In this document: positions 24,257 through 35,400 of the stretch, in pieces
How the letters are laid out: every line of letters begins with the position of its first letter
Position numbering within the stretch: position 1 is the first letter of the stretch
Source: Bacteroidia bacterium
GTDB lineage: Bacteria; Bacteroidota; Bacteroidia; Flavobacteriales; Flavobacteriaceae
Direction: 5' to 3'
DNA length: 64,000 bases
Assembly: GCA_030432635.1 (NCBI GenBank)
Contig: JAUIMB010000014.1
Span: 26,989 to 90,988, forward strand
Made by a program: the position numbers and the translations under genes
Notes under the pieces: model-generated
Database searches by the model: none
Told to the model about the DNA's origin: nothing
The model's input: only the letters and a program-made list of their open reading frames with translations

Positions 24257-27013
24257 TTAGCGTTGATTGTTTTTGGTCTTGTCAAACACGTAATCAATCA
24301 CTTCCTGATGACGTATTTTTGACCTTACACTGCTACCAGCGGCTGGTGCTCCATAAGGCCTACGCGTTGCTGCTCTAAAGGTTTTTGCTTCATCCAAATG
24401 CATCAGCATGTGACCGTAAGCTCCCATATTTCTAGGTTCTTCTTGTGCCCATACAATGTCTTCTGCAGTTTTATAGTGGCTCAAAATAGTCTTGATTTCC
24501 TTTTCAGGTAAGGGGAACAACTGTTCGATTCTCACCAAAGCAACATCATCTCTATTGAGCTTTTCCCGTTCTTCCAAAAGATCATAGTAGAATTTTCCTG
24601 TTACAAAGACCAATGTTTTCACCTGATCTACTTTTGCGGTAGCATCATCGATAACCATTTGAAAACTTCCGTTGGCAAATTCATCAACTGAAGACACTAC
24701 CAATGGATGACGCAATAAACTCTTTGGAGTAAACACAATGAGTGGTTTTCTGAAATCGGCTTTCATTTGTTTACGTAGCAAATGATACATATTCGCTGGA
24801 GTTGTACAATCCATGACATACATATTATCCTTCGCACATAACTGAAGGTAACGCTCCATACGTCCCGATGAATGTTCTGCACCTTGCCCTTCATAGCCAT
24901 GAGGCAATAGCATCACCAAGCCATTTTGAAGTTTCCACTTATCTTCTGCTGCAGAAATATACTGATCCAGCATGATCTGGGCACCATTACTAAAATCACC
25001 AAATTGTGCTTCCCAAATTGTTAGTGTTTTTGGACTTGCCATTGCATAGCCATAATCAAAGCCTACAACTCCATATTCTGAAAGTAAGGAGTTATAAATA
25101 AAGAATTTCCCTTGGGAATCACTAATTTGATTAAGTAATAGGATTTCCTCTTCACTATCTTCTACCTTTATCACAGCATGTCGATGCGAAAATGTGCCAC
25201 GTTCGACATCCTGTCCAGAAATTCGAACATCATACCCTTCTTCAAGTAAAGTCCCATAAGCCAAATGTTCGGCCATTGCCCAATCAAGCTTATCTTCATC
25301 AAACATACTTTGACGTGATTGTACTAGTCGCTCGATTTTACGAATGAACTTTTTGTCTTCAGGTAAGGTCGAAATAACCTTTGTGATGCGCTCTAATCCT
25401 TCCTTTGGATAAGTTGTATCCACTGGAGACATCATTTCATCTTCGACTACAATTTTATAATTTTCCCATTCATCTTGCATGAAAGGGGTGATAATTGTCT
25501 TGTCTATTTTTCTGGAATCTTCAAGTTTTACCTCGAGCTTATCCTTGTATTCTTTCTCTAATTTAGCCACATAATCCTTATCTATAACACCTTCAGCAAT
25601 GAGCTTTTCAGCATAGATATCTCTCGGGTTTTTATGTTTAGCGATTGCTTTGTATAGTTTAGGCTGTGTAAAACGAGGTTCATCACCTTCGTTATGACCA
25701 TACTTTCTGTAACCCAATAAATCTATAAACACATCTCTTTTGAACTTCATTCTAAAATGTAGAGCAAACAAAGCCGCATGAACTACAGCTTCAGCATCAT
25801 CGGCATTAACGTGCATAACAGGAGATAAGGTCACTTTGCCAACATCGGTACAATAAGTACTCGAGCGTCCATCAAGGTAATTGGTTGTAAATCCGATTTG
25901 GTTATTGACCACAATGTGAATGGTTCCGTTAGTACTGTAACCATCTAATTTGGCCATTTGTACAACCTCGTATACCAACCCTTGTCCAGAAATTGCTGCA
26001 TCACCATGCACGACAATTGGGAGAACTTGTGACGGGTTGTCGGGATATTTATCATCTTGTTTTGCCCTCACAATACCTTCCACTACTGCACCTACGGTTT
26101 CAAGATGTGACGGATTTGGAGCAATATTAAGATTAATTTGTTTTCCACTATCGGTAGTTCGGTTACTTGTCCAGCCTAAGTGGTATTTCACATCACCATC
26201 AAACACTTCTTGTTCATAATCCTTTCCGTCGAATTCACTAAAAATATCCTTTGCTGATTTTCCAAAGATATTGGTCAATGTGCTTAATCGTCCTCGATGT
26301 GCCATACCCATGACAAATTCCTTAACGCCATGTTCTGAAGCATTTTCGATAAGCGAATCGAGAGCAGGAATCAACGATTCATTACCTTCGAGTGAGAATC
26401 GTTTTTGGCCAACATATTTGGTATGCAGAAAACTTTCAAATGAAACGGCTTCATTTAATTTTTTTAGAATGTGCTTTTTTTGGTCAACGGAAAATTGAGG
26501 CTGATTATCGTTGATGTTTAGTTTGCTTTGAATCCATTCAATTTCCTCTGGCTTTCTGATATACATATACTCTACACCAATAGAATCACAATAGATGCTT
26601 TCCAAATGCTGAACGATACGTCTTAAGGTTTGTCTCCCAATACCAAGGATTTCTCCAGCATCAAAGGTGATATCTAAGTCGCTTTCAGATAATCCAAATG
26701 TTTCTAATGCTAGTGTTGGTACATATTTTCTGCGTTCACGAACAGGATTGGTCTTGGTAAATAAATGTCCACGACTACGATAACCGTCAATAAGTTTTAC
26801 AACCTGAAATTCCTTTTGAACATGTTCTGGGATTTGTGTGGATACACCTTCGACGATGTCTCCATCCATTCCAAAGCTTTCACTCCCAAAATCGTAACCT
26901 TGGAAAAAGGCACGCCAACTAGGTTCTACAGAATCGGGATTTTTTTGATATTGTTCGTATAAATCAGCAAAGTACGCTGTATGTGCTGCGTTTAAGAAGG
27001 AATATTTATCCAT
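24257..27013 (-). CDS. sucA: 2-oxoglutarate dehydrogenase E1 (thiamine-dependent)
   Basis: Decarboxylates 2-oxoglutarate and passes the succinyl group to E2. The 918-aa length is usual. The N-terminal E2-binding helix reads YSFLNAAHTAYFADLYEQYQ. The thiamine-binding part has GMAHRGRLSTL and GDAAISGQGLVYE with NNQIGFTT, and the C-terminal transketolase-like domain has LPHGYEGQGAEHSSGRMERY. It is the first gene of the sucA-sucB operon. The upstream region carries a perfect -7 box on the minus strand. Confidence 0.97.
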   Translation of the reverse strand: MDKYSFLNAAHTAYFADLYEQYQKNPDSVEPSWRAFFQGYDFGSESFGMDGDIVEGVSTQIPEHVQKEFQVVKLIDGYRSRGHLFTKTNPVRERRKYVPTLALETFGLSESDLDITFDAGEILGIGRQTLRRIVQHLESIYCDSIGVEYMYIRKPEEIEWIQSKLNINDNQPQFSVDQKKHILKKLNEAVSFESFLHTKYVGQKRFSLEGNESLIPALDSLIENASEHGVKEFVMGMAHRGRLSTLTNIFGKSAKDIFSEFDGKDYEQEVFDGDVKYHLGWTSNRTTDSGKQINLNIAPNPSHLETVGAVVEGIVRAKQDDKYPDNPSQVLPIVVHGDAAISGQGLVYEVVQMAKLDGYSTNGTIHIVVNNQIGFTTNYLDGRSSTYCTDVGKVTLSPVMHVNADDAEAVVHAALFALHFRMKFKRDVFIDLLGYRKYGHNEGDEPRFTQPKLYKAIAKHKNPRDIYAEKLIAEGVIDKDYVAKLEKEYKDKLEVKLEDSRKIDKTIITPFMQDEWENYKIVVEDEMMSPVDTTYPKEGLERITKVISTLPEDKKFIRKIERLVQSRQSMFDEDKLDWAMAEHLAYGTLLEEGYDVRISGQDVERGTFSHRHAVIKVEDSEEEILLLNQISDSQGKFFIYNSLLSEYGVVGFDYGYAMASPKTLTIWEAQFGDFSNGAQIMLDQYISAAEDKWKLQNGLVMLLPHGYEGQGAEHSSGRMERYLQLCAKDNMYVMDCTTPANMYHLLRKQMKADFRKPLIVFTPKSLLRHPLVVSSVDEFANGSFQMVIDDATAKVDQVKTLVFVTGKFYYDLLEEREKLNRDDVALVRIEQLFPLPEKEIKTILSHYKTAEDIVWAQEEPRNMGAYGHMLMHLDEAKTFRAATRRPYGAPAAGSSVRSKIRHQEVIDYVFDKTKNNQR

Positions 27014-27052
27014 TATTTGGTGTAAGTCGTTTACGCTTCAACAAAATTTAAA

Positions 27053-27060
27053 CAAAAATA
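27053..27060 (-). promoter_or_regulatory. -7 box of the sucA-sucB operon
   Basis: On the minus strand TATTTTTG, a full match to TAnnTTTG, 39 bp before the sucA ATG. The -33 element is not clear. Confidence 0.5.
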
Positions 27061-27148
27061 CAACAATTACTAAAAATAGATACGATTTTGATATATTTAT
27101 AAGGCAAACCTTTTTATGTTATTTATGATGTTTTTTTCTCATTCCAAA

Positions 27149-27661
27149 ATGCTGAAATCACGGATTGTTTTTGTTGTGATATTCGGACTTTCAACACTAA
27201 CTTTTGCTCAAAACCACGAAGAACCTTCTACTTTTTGGAGCAAGGTGCGTTTTGGAGGAGGTATAGGGTTGAGTTTTGGTAATGGCTTTTTTAGTGGAAC
27301 ATTAGCGCCAAGCGGCATTTACGAGTTCAATCCAAATTTCGCATTGGGCTTGGGACTTAATGGCACTTACAACAGTGTTAAAAACAGATACAATTCGACG
27401 ATTTTAGGCGGAAGTGTCATTGGACTATACAGTCCAATTCAAGAGCTTCAAGTATCAGGTGAATTTGAACAATTGAACGTTAGTCAAAATTTTGATGACG
27501 ATAGTTTCAGCAACCGAAATTATTGGGTTCCAGCATTGTTTATTGGTGTGGGTTATCGTACTAACAATGTGACCATCGGAATACGATATGACCTACTTTA
27601 CAACCAAGGAAAAAGCGTTTATGCTGATCCTTGGATGCCTTTTATCCGTGTGTTTTTTTAG
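27149..27661 (+). CDS. Small outer-membrane beta-barrel protein next to sucA
   Basis: A 170-aa protein from the ATG at 27149, which gives a clean signal peptide (MLKSRIVFVVIFGLSTLTFAQ). An earlier in-frame ATG at 27116 would add 11 odd hydrophobic residues. The mature part is an eight-strand-like Gly/aromatic barrel ending in a short Phe-rich strand (WMPFIRVFF). Flavobacterial relatives beside sucA are often labelled 'alpha-ketoglutarate decarboxylase' by neighbourhood only; nothing in the sequence supports an enzyme. Confidence 0.8.
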   Translation: MLKSRIVFVVIFGLSTLTFAQNHEEPSTFWSKVRFGGGIGLSFGNGFFSGTLAPSGIYEFNPNFALGLGLNGTYNSVKNRYNSTILGGSVIGLYSPIQELQVSGEFEQLNVSQNFDDDSFSNRNYWVPALFIGVGYRTNNVTIGIRYDLLYNQGKSVYADPWMPFIRVFF

Positions 27662-27678
27662 ATGAAAATGGTTTTGGA

Positions 27679-28032
27679 TCAGCTCGAATATTTATGTCGA
27701 AGCCACACCTTTTGCCATTCGCGTTGCAAGATCAAAAAAGTAACTTCTTCAGAAAGTCGCAAGGTATCATCTCCATCAAGCCGCTTAATTTTTGCTTCGG
27801 AAACATCGACAATATAAAGCAAGTTTAAATATTCTGTAAACTTGTGTTGAATGAGTTTAAATACCTCTTCATGCAATAAGTATTTTAAGCTTGAAGGAAG
27901 TATTTGCTCGTCAAAATCGAGAGCTATGTTTGCCAATAAAAAATCCTTATTGATCTGTTTGACAAGCTGTGAATAAAGGTCAAGAGCTTCAGCTTCGGAA
28001 ATTAGCTTTTCAAATGTAGTTGGCAAACCCAT
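27679..28032 (-). CDS. Conserved-looking small cytosolic protein behind the polyprenyl synthase gene
   Basis: A 117-aa mixed helix protein without signal or membrane segments. The start is 9 bp after the stop of the polyprenyl synthase on the same strand, so the two are co-transcribed. No domain was recognised and no function is proposed. Confidence 0.75.
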   Translation of the reverse strand: MGLPTTFEKLISEAEALDLYSQLVKQINKDFLLANIALDFDEQILPSSLKYLLHEEVFKLIQHKFTEYLNLLYIVDVSEAKIKRLDGDDTLRLSEEVTFLILQREWQKVWLRHKYSS

Positions 28033-28041
28033 GATTCAAGA

Positions 28042-29016
28042 TTAGACCGTTCTATCCATGAGGCTATTGCCAAAACTACGCAACGCCTCTTTATTAGCTT
28101 CTGAAATTTTAACTGTGTCTAGAACCGAAAAGGCTTTTTGAGTATACATTTCGATTTCCTGTCGGGCAGCCGCTGCAGATCCACTGGATTCAAATATGGA
28201 GGTAACGGCTTCTATTTTGTCTTTATTATCAGAAGGGTTAACGCTGTACAAATGTTCCAATTGTTTTTTGTCTGCGGCATTTGAAAATTCAAGTGCCTTG
28301 AGGTACAGGAATGTTTTCTTGTTCTCTATAATATCTCCACCTATTTGCTTCCCAAAGGTTTCAGGATCTCCAAAAGCATCGAGATAATCGTCTTGTAGCT
28401 GAAAGGCAATGCCGAGGTTTTTACCAAAGTCATAAATCGCATTCTTACAGTCTTCAGAAGCCTCTGCAACAATGGCTCCCATTTTCATGGCAGCACCTAC
28501 CAATACGGCTGTCTTATACTCAATCATTCTTAAATATTCCTGAATCGTTACATCATCTCGCATCTCAAAATCCACATCATACTGTTGACCCTCGCAGACC
28601 TGTAGCGCAGTTTCACTAAACAATTTTGCCAATTCCAGAAATATATGTGGCTCATAGTTTTCAAATAACTGATATGCCATAATCAACATAGCGTCTCCTG
28701 ATAAAATCCCAGTATTGACATCCCATTTTTCGTGAACTGTAGTTTGTCCGCGACGCAAAGGTGCATCGTCCATTATATCATCATGAACCAACGAAAAATT
28801 ATGGAATACCTCAACACTTAAGGCAGCATCCATGGCCTTTTCTGGACTGCAATCAAAAATTTCAGCTGTCATTAGCGTCAAAATCGGACGCAAGCGTTTG
28901 CCTCCAAGTTTCAGGATGTATTGAATCGGTTCATAAAGTGTACTTGGGTCCTTGGGCTTTATATAATTGTCCAAATAGTCTACAAAAGCAGCGTGGTAAG
29001 ATGACAAATGTTTCAT
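28042..29016 (-). CDS. Polyprenyl (trans-isoprenyl) diphosphate synthase
   Basis: Condenses isopentenyl diphosphate onto an allylic primer to make longer prenyl diphosphates. 324 aa. The first Asp-rich motif is D79-D80-I-M-D83 followed by D-x-P-x-R-R-G. The second is D209-D210-Y-L-D213. The GGKRLRP motif lies at 38-44. The exact chain length (geranylgeranyl for carotenoids, or longer for quinones) cannot be fixed by eye. It heads a two-gene operon and diverges from the efflux operon. Confidence 0.93.
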   Translation of the reverse strand: MKHLSSYHAAFVDYLDNYIKPKDPSTLYEPIQYILKLGGKRLRPILTLMTAEIFDCSPEKAMDAALSVEVFHNFSLVHDDIMDDAPLRRGQTTVHEKWDVNTGILSGDAMLIMAYQLFENYEPHIFLELAKLFSETALQVCEGQQYDVDFEMRDDVTIQEYLRMIEYKTAVLVGAAMKMGAIVAEASEDCKNAIYDFGKNLGIAFQLQDDYLDAFGDPETFGKQIGGDIIENKKTFLYLKALEFSNAADKKQLEHLYSVNPSDNKDKIEAVTSIFESSGSAAAARQEIEMYTQKAFSVLDTVKISEANKEALRSFGNSLMDRTV

Positions 29017-29110
29017 TGTGTAAAAGTAATGTAATTACCCAAAAAAATGAATGAGTGAGGCAAATAGATTCGCCAATGTTAAAAAATCATTAAAACTTTG
29101 GAAACTTTTT

Positions 29111-29140
29111 TTGTTTTTAAAGTTTCCTGATGTAATTTTG
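29111..29140 (+). promoter_or_regulatory. Promoter of the TetR-efflux operon
   Basis: TTG 29111-29113, 19 nt, TAATTTTG 29133-29140: a perfect match to the phylum consensus. The start codon is 10 bp behind the box, so the leader is very short. AAACTTTGGAAAC and GTTTTTAAAGTTTCC in this region form AAACTTT/AAAGTTT dyads that could be TetR operators. Confidence 0.7.
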
Positions 29141-29150
29141 CCTGAGAATT

Positions 29151-29762
29151 ATGAAGCAAGATATTTTAAAAACAGCAGTCGATTTGTTCTTAACCTATGG
29201 GTTTAAGAGTGTAACCATGGATGATATTGCCAATGCAAAAGGCATCTCTAAAAAGACCATTTACCAGTATTTTGAAAACAAAACTGTTTTGGTTGAAGCC
29301 GCAGTGATGCTTTTGTTTCAAATTATTTCCAGTGGAATTGAAGACATTAGATCCCAAGAAAAAAATCCTATTGAGGAAATTTATGAGATTAAACAGTTTT
29401 TAATGAAAAATTTAAAAGACGAAAAATCATCTCCTCAATATCAATTGGAAAAATATTACCCAAAGATTTTTCATGATATAAAAGAAAAACAATTTTGTGT
29501 TATGGAAGATTGTGTCGGATGCAATTTAGAGCGTGGTAAAACAATGGGATTGTTTAGGGAGGATTTGAATACCGAGTTCATCTCTAAAATCTATTTCAAT
29601 TGTATGATGGCTTTAAAGGACAAATCATTATTCCCATTAGAACATTTTTCTATGAGAATGCTCATGAACAACTATCTCGAATATCACTTGCGTGGTATTT
29701 GTACGAATAAAGGACTAGAACACCTAAACAACTATTTACAAATCAATCAAAACGATAATTAA
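29151..29762 (+). CDS. TetR/AcrR-family repressor of the efflux operon
   Basis: A 203-aa regulator. The helix-turn-helix lies at residues 1-48 (ILKTAVDLFLTYGFKSVTMDDIA, then ISKKTIYQYFENKTVLVEA), and the C-terminal ligand-binding part is helical. The stop overlaps the start of the TolC gene by one base (TAATG). Being the first gene of the operon it regulates is common for such repressors. Inducer unknown; a C-x4-C pair (CVMEDCVGC) in the middle of the ligand domain is worth noting. Confidence 0.93.
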   Translation: MKQDILKTAVDLFLTYGFKSVTMDDIANAKGISKKTIYQYFENKTVLVEAAVMLLFQIISSGIEDIRSQEKNPIEEIYEIKQFLMKNLKDEKSSPQYQLEKYYPKIFHDIKEKQFCVMEDCVGCNLERGKTMGLFREDLNTEFISKIYFNCMMALKDKSLFPLEHFSMRMLMNNYLEYHLRGICTNKGLEHLNNYLQINQNDN

Positions 29763-31177
29763 TGAAATACATCTCAATTATTCTTTTAGGGTTATTCTTT
29801 TCATGGTCGACCTTAGCCCAAGAGGAGAATGTCTATAATTTTAACCTACAGGAAGCGATAGATTATGCTCTAGAAAACAACCGATCAGCACAAAACGCTA
29901 CTCGAGATATTGAAGCCGCCAAAAAGCAAAAATGGGAAACTACAGCGATAGGACTTCCTCAGGTGAACGTTGGCGTAGATTATCAAAGATGGCTAAAACA
30001 ACAAGTTCAACTTTTACCAGCTGCCGCTTTTGACAACACCCAAAGCACTATAGACATTGTCAATGATTATTTTGATGTCACACAAGATAATTTTGACATC
30101 TCGACACCTCAAGGGTTTATTCCATTGCGATTTGGAACCAAACAGAATGTCACAGCCACTGCGACGCTTTCCCAATTACTTTTTGATGGGTCTTATTTGG
30201 TAGGCTTACAATCAGCTAAAGTGTATTTGCAAATTTCTGAAAATGCCAAAATCAAAACCGATTTAGAGGTAAGAAAAGCTGTGATCAATGCCTATGGAAA
30301 TGTCCTATTGGCAGAAGAAAGCATTGCTATTTTAGAAAGAAACCTTGAAGTCTTGAACAAGAATCTCAACGAAACCACCAAGATTTATGAAAATGGTCTT
30401 GAAGAGGAAGAAAGTGTTGAGCAACTAAAAATCACACTGTCTAGTGTTGAAAGCAACTTAAGAAATACTGAGCGATTAAAAACATTGGCTTATCAAATGT
30501 TTAACATTACACTTGGTATCGATTTAAATGCGCAAACCACCCTCACAGATAACCTAGAATCCTTAACAGCTCAAAATATGAGTCTGGATCTCTTAGAAGC
30601 TGACGAATCTGTAGAGAATACAATTGATTTTCAAATTTCTGAAAATGATATGATTTCAAAAGAATTGTTGGTGAAGCTTGAAAAAAGCAAGGCACTACCA
30701 ACGTTAAATGCGTTTGTAAATGGTGGTTATTCAGCCTTTAGTGACGACTTTTCCTTTTTTGACAAAGGTCAAAACTGGTTCGGTTCATCATTGTTTGGCG
30801 TGAGTTTGAATATCCCTATTTTCAGTTCCGGAATGCGAAGCGCTTCAACTCAACGCGCACAAATAAATCTTGAAAAAGCAAAAGCAAATTTAACTGAAAC
30901 CGAACAACAAATAAAGCTTCAAATAGCAAATGCCAAAAGCGAATACCAGTTTGCAATTGAAGAATATAACAACAAAAAAGAAAATCTTAATCTCGCCGAA
31001 CGTATCGAATCAAAAAATCAAACCAAATTTTTTGAAGGTATTGCCTCAAGTTTTGAGTTACGCCAAGCACAAACCCAACTATATACTACCCAACAAGAGT
31101 TTTTACAAGCCATGCTCAACGTCATAAACGCTAAGGCTGAATTAGAAACCATACTTAACAATGTTCAAACCAACTAA
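29762..31177 (+). CDS. TolC-family outer-membrane efflux channel
   Basis: A 471-aa outer-membrane factor of a tripartite pump. The signal peptide (MKYISIILLGLFFSWSTLAQ) is followed by two repeats of long coiled-coil helices and strand segments (LQEAIDYALENN at the start; the second repeat begins around residue 290). Translationally coupled to the TetR gene, and followed after 21 bp by the adaptor. Confidence 0.95.
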   Translation: MKYISIILLGLFFSWSTLAQEENVYNFNLQEAIDYALENNRSAQNATRDIEAAKKQKWETTAIGLPQVNVGVDYQRWLKQQVQLLPAAAFDNTQSTIDIVNDYFDVTQDNFDISTPQGFIPLRFGTKQNVTATATLSQLLFDGSYLVGLQSAKVYLQISENAKIKTDLEVRKAVINAYGNVLLAEESIAILERNLEVLNKNLNETTKIYENGLEEEESVEQLKITLSSVESNLRNTERLKTLAYQMFNITLGIDLNAQTTLTDNLESLTAQNMSLDLLEADESVENTIDFQISENDMISKELLVKLEKSKALPTLNAFVNGGYSAFSDDFSFFDKGQNWFGSSLFGVSLNIPIFSSGMRSASTQRAQINLEKAKANLTETEQQIKLQIANAKSEYQFAIEEYNNKKENLNLAERIESKNQTKFFEGIASSFELRQAQTQLYTTQQEFLQAMLNVINAKAELETILNNVQTN

Positions 31178-31198
31178 TCAATTTCGTAATACCACATC

Positions 31199-32389
31199 AT
31201 GAAAAAAATATATCTACTAGTCATCACAACTTTAATTCTAGCCTCTTGTGGAGGTGAACAGAAAAAGAACTCAATGGAGCACGTTTTGAACTCCAATAAC
31301 CTCGAGTTATTACGTCAAAAGCGAGCCGAAATTGTTGCAGAGCAACATGAAGCTAGCGAAAAACTTAAACAATTAGACGCTGTTATTTCAAAAATAGATA
31401 CTGTTAAGAAGGTACCTTTAATAACAACGTTCACGGCTAAGCAAGAAGCGTTTAACCATTACTTTGAAGTTCAAGGTAACGTCACTACAAAAGACCTATT
31501 GGTCATCACTCCTGAGTACAATGGTATTTTAACGCATGTGTATGTAAAAGAAGGCCAAAAGGTTAGCAAAGGACAAATTTTGGGAAAGATTGACGATGGT
31601 GGATTAGGTCAGCAATTGTCACAACTTCAAATTCAAGCCGATTTAGCAAAGACCACTTATGAGCGCCAAAAGCGCCTTTGGGACCAAAACATTGGTAGTG
31701 AAATTCAGTTTTTACAAACAAAATCCAATTATGAGGCTCAGCAAAAGGCCGTTGACCAATTAAAACAACAGGTCGCCAAAACAACGGTAAGAGCTCCTTT
31801 TTCAGGAACTATAGATGACGTTATAACTGAGCAAGGAAGCGTTGTGGCTGCTGGTCAATCGCCTTTAATGCGCATTGTTAACCTCAACAATATGTACATT
31901 GAAACCGATGTGCCTGAGCGTTATATCAAAGATGTTACCAAGGGTAAGCACGTAGATGTTGAGTTTCCTGTACTTGGAAAAACCGTAGAAACCAGTGTGC
32001 GTCAAGCAGGAGATTTCATTAATCCTGCTAACAGGACTTTTAAGGTCGAGGTTGGGTTACCAAAAGGAGATACATCCATCAAGCCAAACTTAACAGCGAA
32101 ATTAAAGATTAATGACTACACCAGTGAAAATGCCATTCTTATTCCTCAAAGTGTGATTTCTGAAAATGCCGAAGGTGAGCAATACATCTACATTGTAGAA
32201 AATAAAAACAGTAAGAGTGAAGGCACAGCAAAGAAAGTGATCATTCAAACAGGAAAATCCCAAGCTGATGTTATTGAGGTCCTTTCTGGAATTGAAAAAG
32301 GTGCGGAAATCATCAAAGAAGGTGCACGTAGTGTTAAAGACCAACAAACCGTCAAGGTAATCGATATCAACAAAGACACAAACAACTAA
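31199..32389 (+). CDS. RND efflux periplasmic adaptor (membrane fusion protein)
   Basis: A 396-aa adaptor linking the inner-membrane pump to TolC. The lipoprotein signal ends in L-A-S-C (Cys16). A coiled coil follows directly (MEHVLNSNNLELLRQKRAEIVAEQHEASEKL), ahead of the barrel-sandwich (lipoyl) part VYVKEGQKVSKGQILGKIDD, the hairpin (about 150-195) and the beta-barrel. The extra N-terminal coiled coil is longer than in the standard AcrA type. Confidence 0.94.
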   Translation: MKKIYLLVITTLILASCGGEQKKNSMEHVLNSNNLELLRQKRAEIVAEQHEASEKLKQLDAVISKIDTVKKVPLITTFTAKQEAFNHYFEVQGNVTTKDLLVITPEYNGILTHVYVKEGQKVSKGQILGKIDDGGLGQQLSQLQIQADLAKTTYERQKRLWDQNIGSEIQFLQTKSNYEAQQKAVDQLKQQVAKTTVRAPFSGTIDDVITEQGSVVAAGQSPLMRIVNLNNMYIETDVPERYIKDVTKGKHVDVEFPVLGKTVETSVRQAGDFINPANRTFKVEVGLPKGDTSIKPNLTAKLKINDYTSENAILIPQSVISENAEGEQYIYIVENKNSKSEGTAKKVIIQTGKSQADVIEVLSGIEKGAEIIKEGARSVKDQQTVKVIDINKDTNN

Positions 32390-32404
32390 CGATCAACCAA
32401 AGTT

Positions 32405-35400
32405 ATGACTGACAAACAGAAAAAAGTCAATAAGGAGTTTGGGTTGTCTTCTTGGGCAATCAACAATAAAACGACAATGTATGTCCTTATATTGGTATTC
32501 TTTTATTTAGGCGTTTCCGCTTTTTTTGATATGCCAAGGGAAAACTTCCCAGAAGTAAATGAAACCAAAATTTATGTCAGTACTGTATTCCCAGGAAATA
32601 CGGCTGAAGACATCGAAAAACTAGTTACAGATCCGCTCGAGGATCAACTCAAAACCGTTAGTAATGTCGTTGAAATCACCTCTACTTCTACCGAAGACTA
32701 TTCAATGGTGATTATTGAATTTGATGAGAATCTAACAGTTGAACAAGCCAAACAAAAAGTAAAGGACGAAATAGAATCTGAAACAGCTGGTGAAGATTGG
32801 CCAACATTCAATGGTGCAAAAGTTGAACCGGACGTTTTTGAATTAAGCCTTTCGGAAGAAATGCCAATTCTTAACATTAACATTTCGGGTGACTATCCTG
32901 TTGAAAAGCTTAAAGAATATGGCGAGTATCTTCAAGATGAAATAGAAGACCTATTGGAAATTAAGGAAGTCGCCATTCGTGGTGCTCAGGAAAAAGAAGT
33001 TGAGGTTGCTGTTGACATCTATAAAATGACTGCAGCTAAAGTAACGTTCAGTGATATCATTAATGCCATTAACGGAGGAAATGTTACCATGTCTGCCGGA
33101 AACATTAAGGCCAGCGGACAACGTCGTACCATTCGTGTGCTTGGAGAAATTGAATCGCCTTCCGAATTGGAAAACTTTGTCGTAAAATCTGAAAACGATT
33201 ATCCTATCTATTTGAAGGATGTTGCAACCGTGAGCTTTCAGGAAGAAGATAAAACCACGTTTGCTAGAGAATATGGGCATCCAGTGGTAATGCTCGATGT
33301 AAAAAAACGTGCTGGAAAGAACATGGTAGATGCTGCAGAGCAAATTCATACGATCGTTAAAGAATCTAAAGAAAATGTATTTCCTCAGGATTTAGATATT
33401 ACCATTACGAACGATCAATCTTCTGTTACCATCGGTCAAGTAGATGATTTGGTAAACAATATCATTTTTGGTGTCATTCTGGTTGTCACCGTTTTAATGT
33501 TCTTCTTAGGATTCAAAAATGCCATATTTGTTGGGTTTGCAATACCAATGTCTATGTTCATGTCACTTATGATTCTAAGTATGTTTGGCATTACCTTGAA
33601 CACTATGGTATTGTTCGGGCTAATTATGGGACTTGGGATGCTGGTAGACAATGGCATTGTGGTGGTTGAAAACGTCTATCGTTTAATGGACGATGAAGGA
33701 ATGAGCCGTATTGAAGCCGCAAAAAAAGGAATTGGCGAAATCGCCTTCCCTATTATCATTTCAACAGCAACAACTGTAGCTGCCTTTATTCCACTAGGTT
33801 TGTGGCCTGGAATCATGGGTGAATTTATGATGATTTTACCTCAAACACTATCCATTGTTTTAGGTTCTTCATTATTTGTTGCAATTTTCTTTAACTCAGT
33901 TTTGGTATCGCAGTTTATGAATACCGAAGATAAAGATATGCCGCTTCATAAAATCATCCGAACAACAATTATAATGGCTGTCTTAGGTATTATTATATTT
34001 ATTGTTGGTGGTGAGTACAGAGCCTTAGGCACCTTAATGGTATTTACTGCTGTTATGCTTTGGGTATACCGCTTATTTTTACGTAAATGGGCAAACTATT
34101 TCCAAACCAAAATACTAGGAAAACTAGAAAATTGGTATGAACGTCAATTGCGTCGTGCCTTAAAAGGTTGGCGTCCTTACGGTTTAAGTATCGGAACATT
34201 TTTGCTGCTTATTATTGCCTTTGTAGCATTTGGAGCGTCATTGGCTACCCAACGTACTAAAGTGGAATTTTTCCCAGATAATATTCCAAATCAAATTATT
34301 GTTTACATAGAATATCCTGAAGGTACAGCTATTGAAAAAACCAATGCCATAACCAAGGAAATCGAAAAGATCGTTTACAATGTTTTAGATGATAACCAAT
34401 ATAAAAATGGCGATTACAACTTTATGGTTGAAAGTGCCGTGTCTCAGGTTGGTGAAGGTGCTGGAAATCCCCAAACCGATGGTGGTTCTGCTGCCGAAAT
34501 GCCTCACAAGGCAAAGATCACGGCATCAATGCGCGAATTTAAATATCGTGAAGGCGAAGACAGTGAATTACTACGTCAAAAAGTTCAAAAAGCTTTGGTC
34601 GGTATATTCCCAGGTGTATTGATTTCTGTTGAAAAAAATGCTGATGGTCCTCCTGCAGGAGCTCCTATTAATATTGAATTGGAAGGTGATGACTATAACG
34701 AACTCATCAATGCTGCAGAACAAATGCGCGAATTCATCAACAGTAAAAATGTTGCTGGTATTGATGAGCTTAAAATTGACGTTAATAAAGATAAACCTGT
34801 AATGCGAGTTATTGTTGACAGGGAAAAAGCAGGCGAATTAGGTGTCTCAGCATCACAAGTTGGACAGCAGTTACGTAATTCCATTTTTGGATCAAAAGCT
34901 GGCATCTATAAAGAAGGTGGTGACGATTATGATATTTATGTGCGATTTAATGAAGATAATCGTTATAACAAAAGTGCGCTTTTCAATCAAAAAATCACAT
35001 TTAGGGACATGGCGAGTGGACAGATTAGGGAAATTCCAGTGTCTGCCATTGCCCATGCCGAAAACACTTCTGGTTTTAGTGCGATTAAACACAAAGACAC
35101 CAAACGTGTCGTAACGGTGTATTCTGCATTAGCTCCAGGATATACTGATGCTGGTGCTGTGGTAGCACAGATTCAAAATGAAATGCAAGCTTATGATGAT
35201 CTGCCTGATAACATCAAGGTCGACTATACTGGTCAAATTGAAGAACAAAACAAACAAATGGCTTTTTTAATGGGAGCTTTCTTTACTGGTTTGGGTTTAA
35301 TTTTCTTCATATTGATCTTCCAGTTTAATTCCGTTTCAAAACCTGCTATCATAATGTTAGCTATCTTTTTGAGTTTAATTGGTGTATTTGGAGGAATTGT

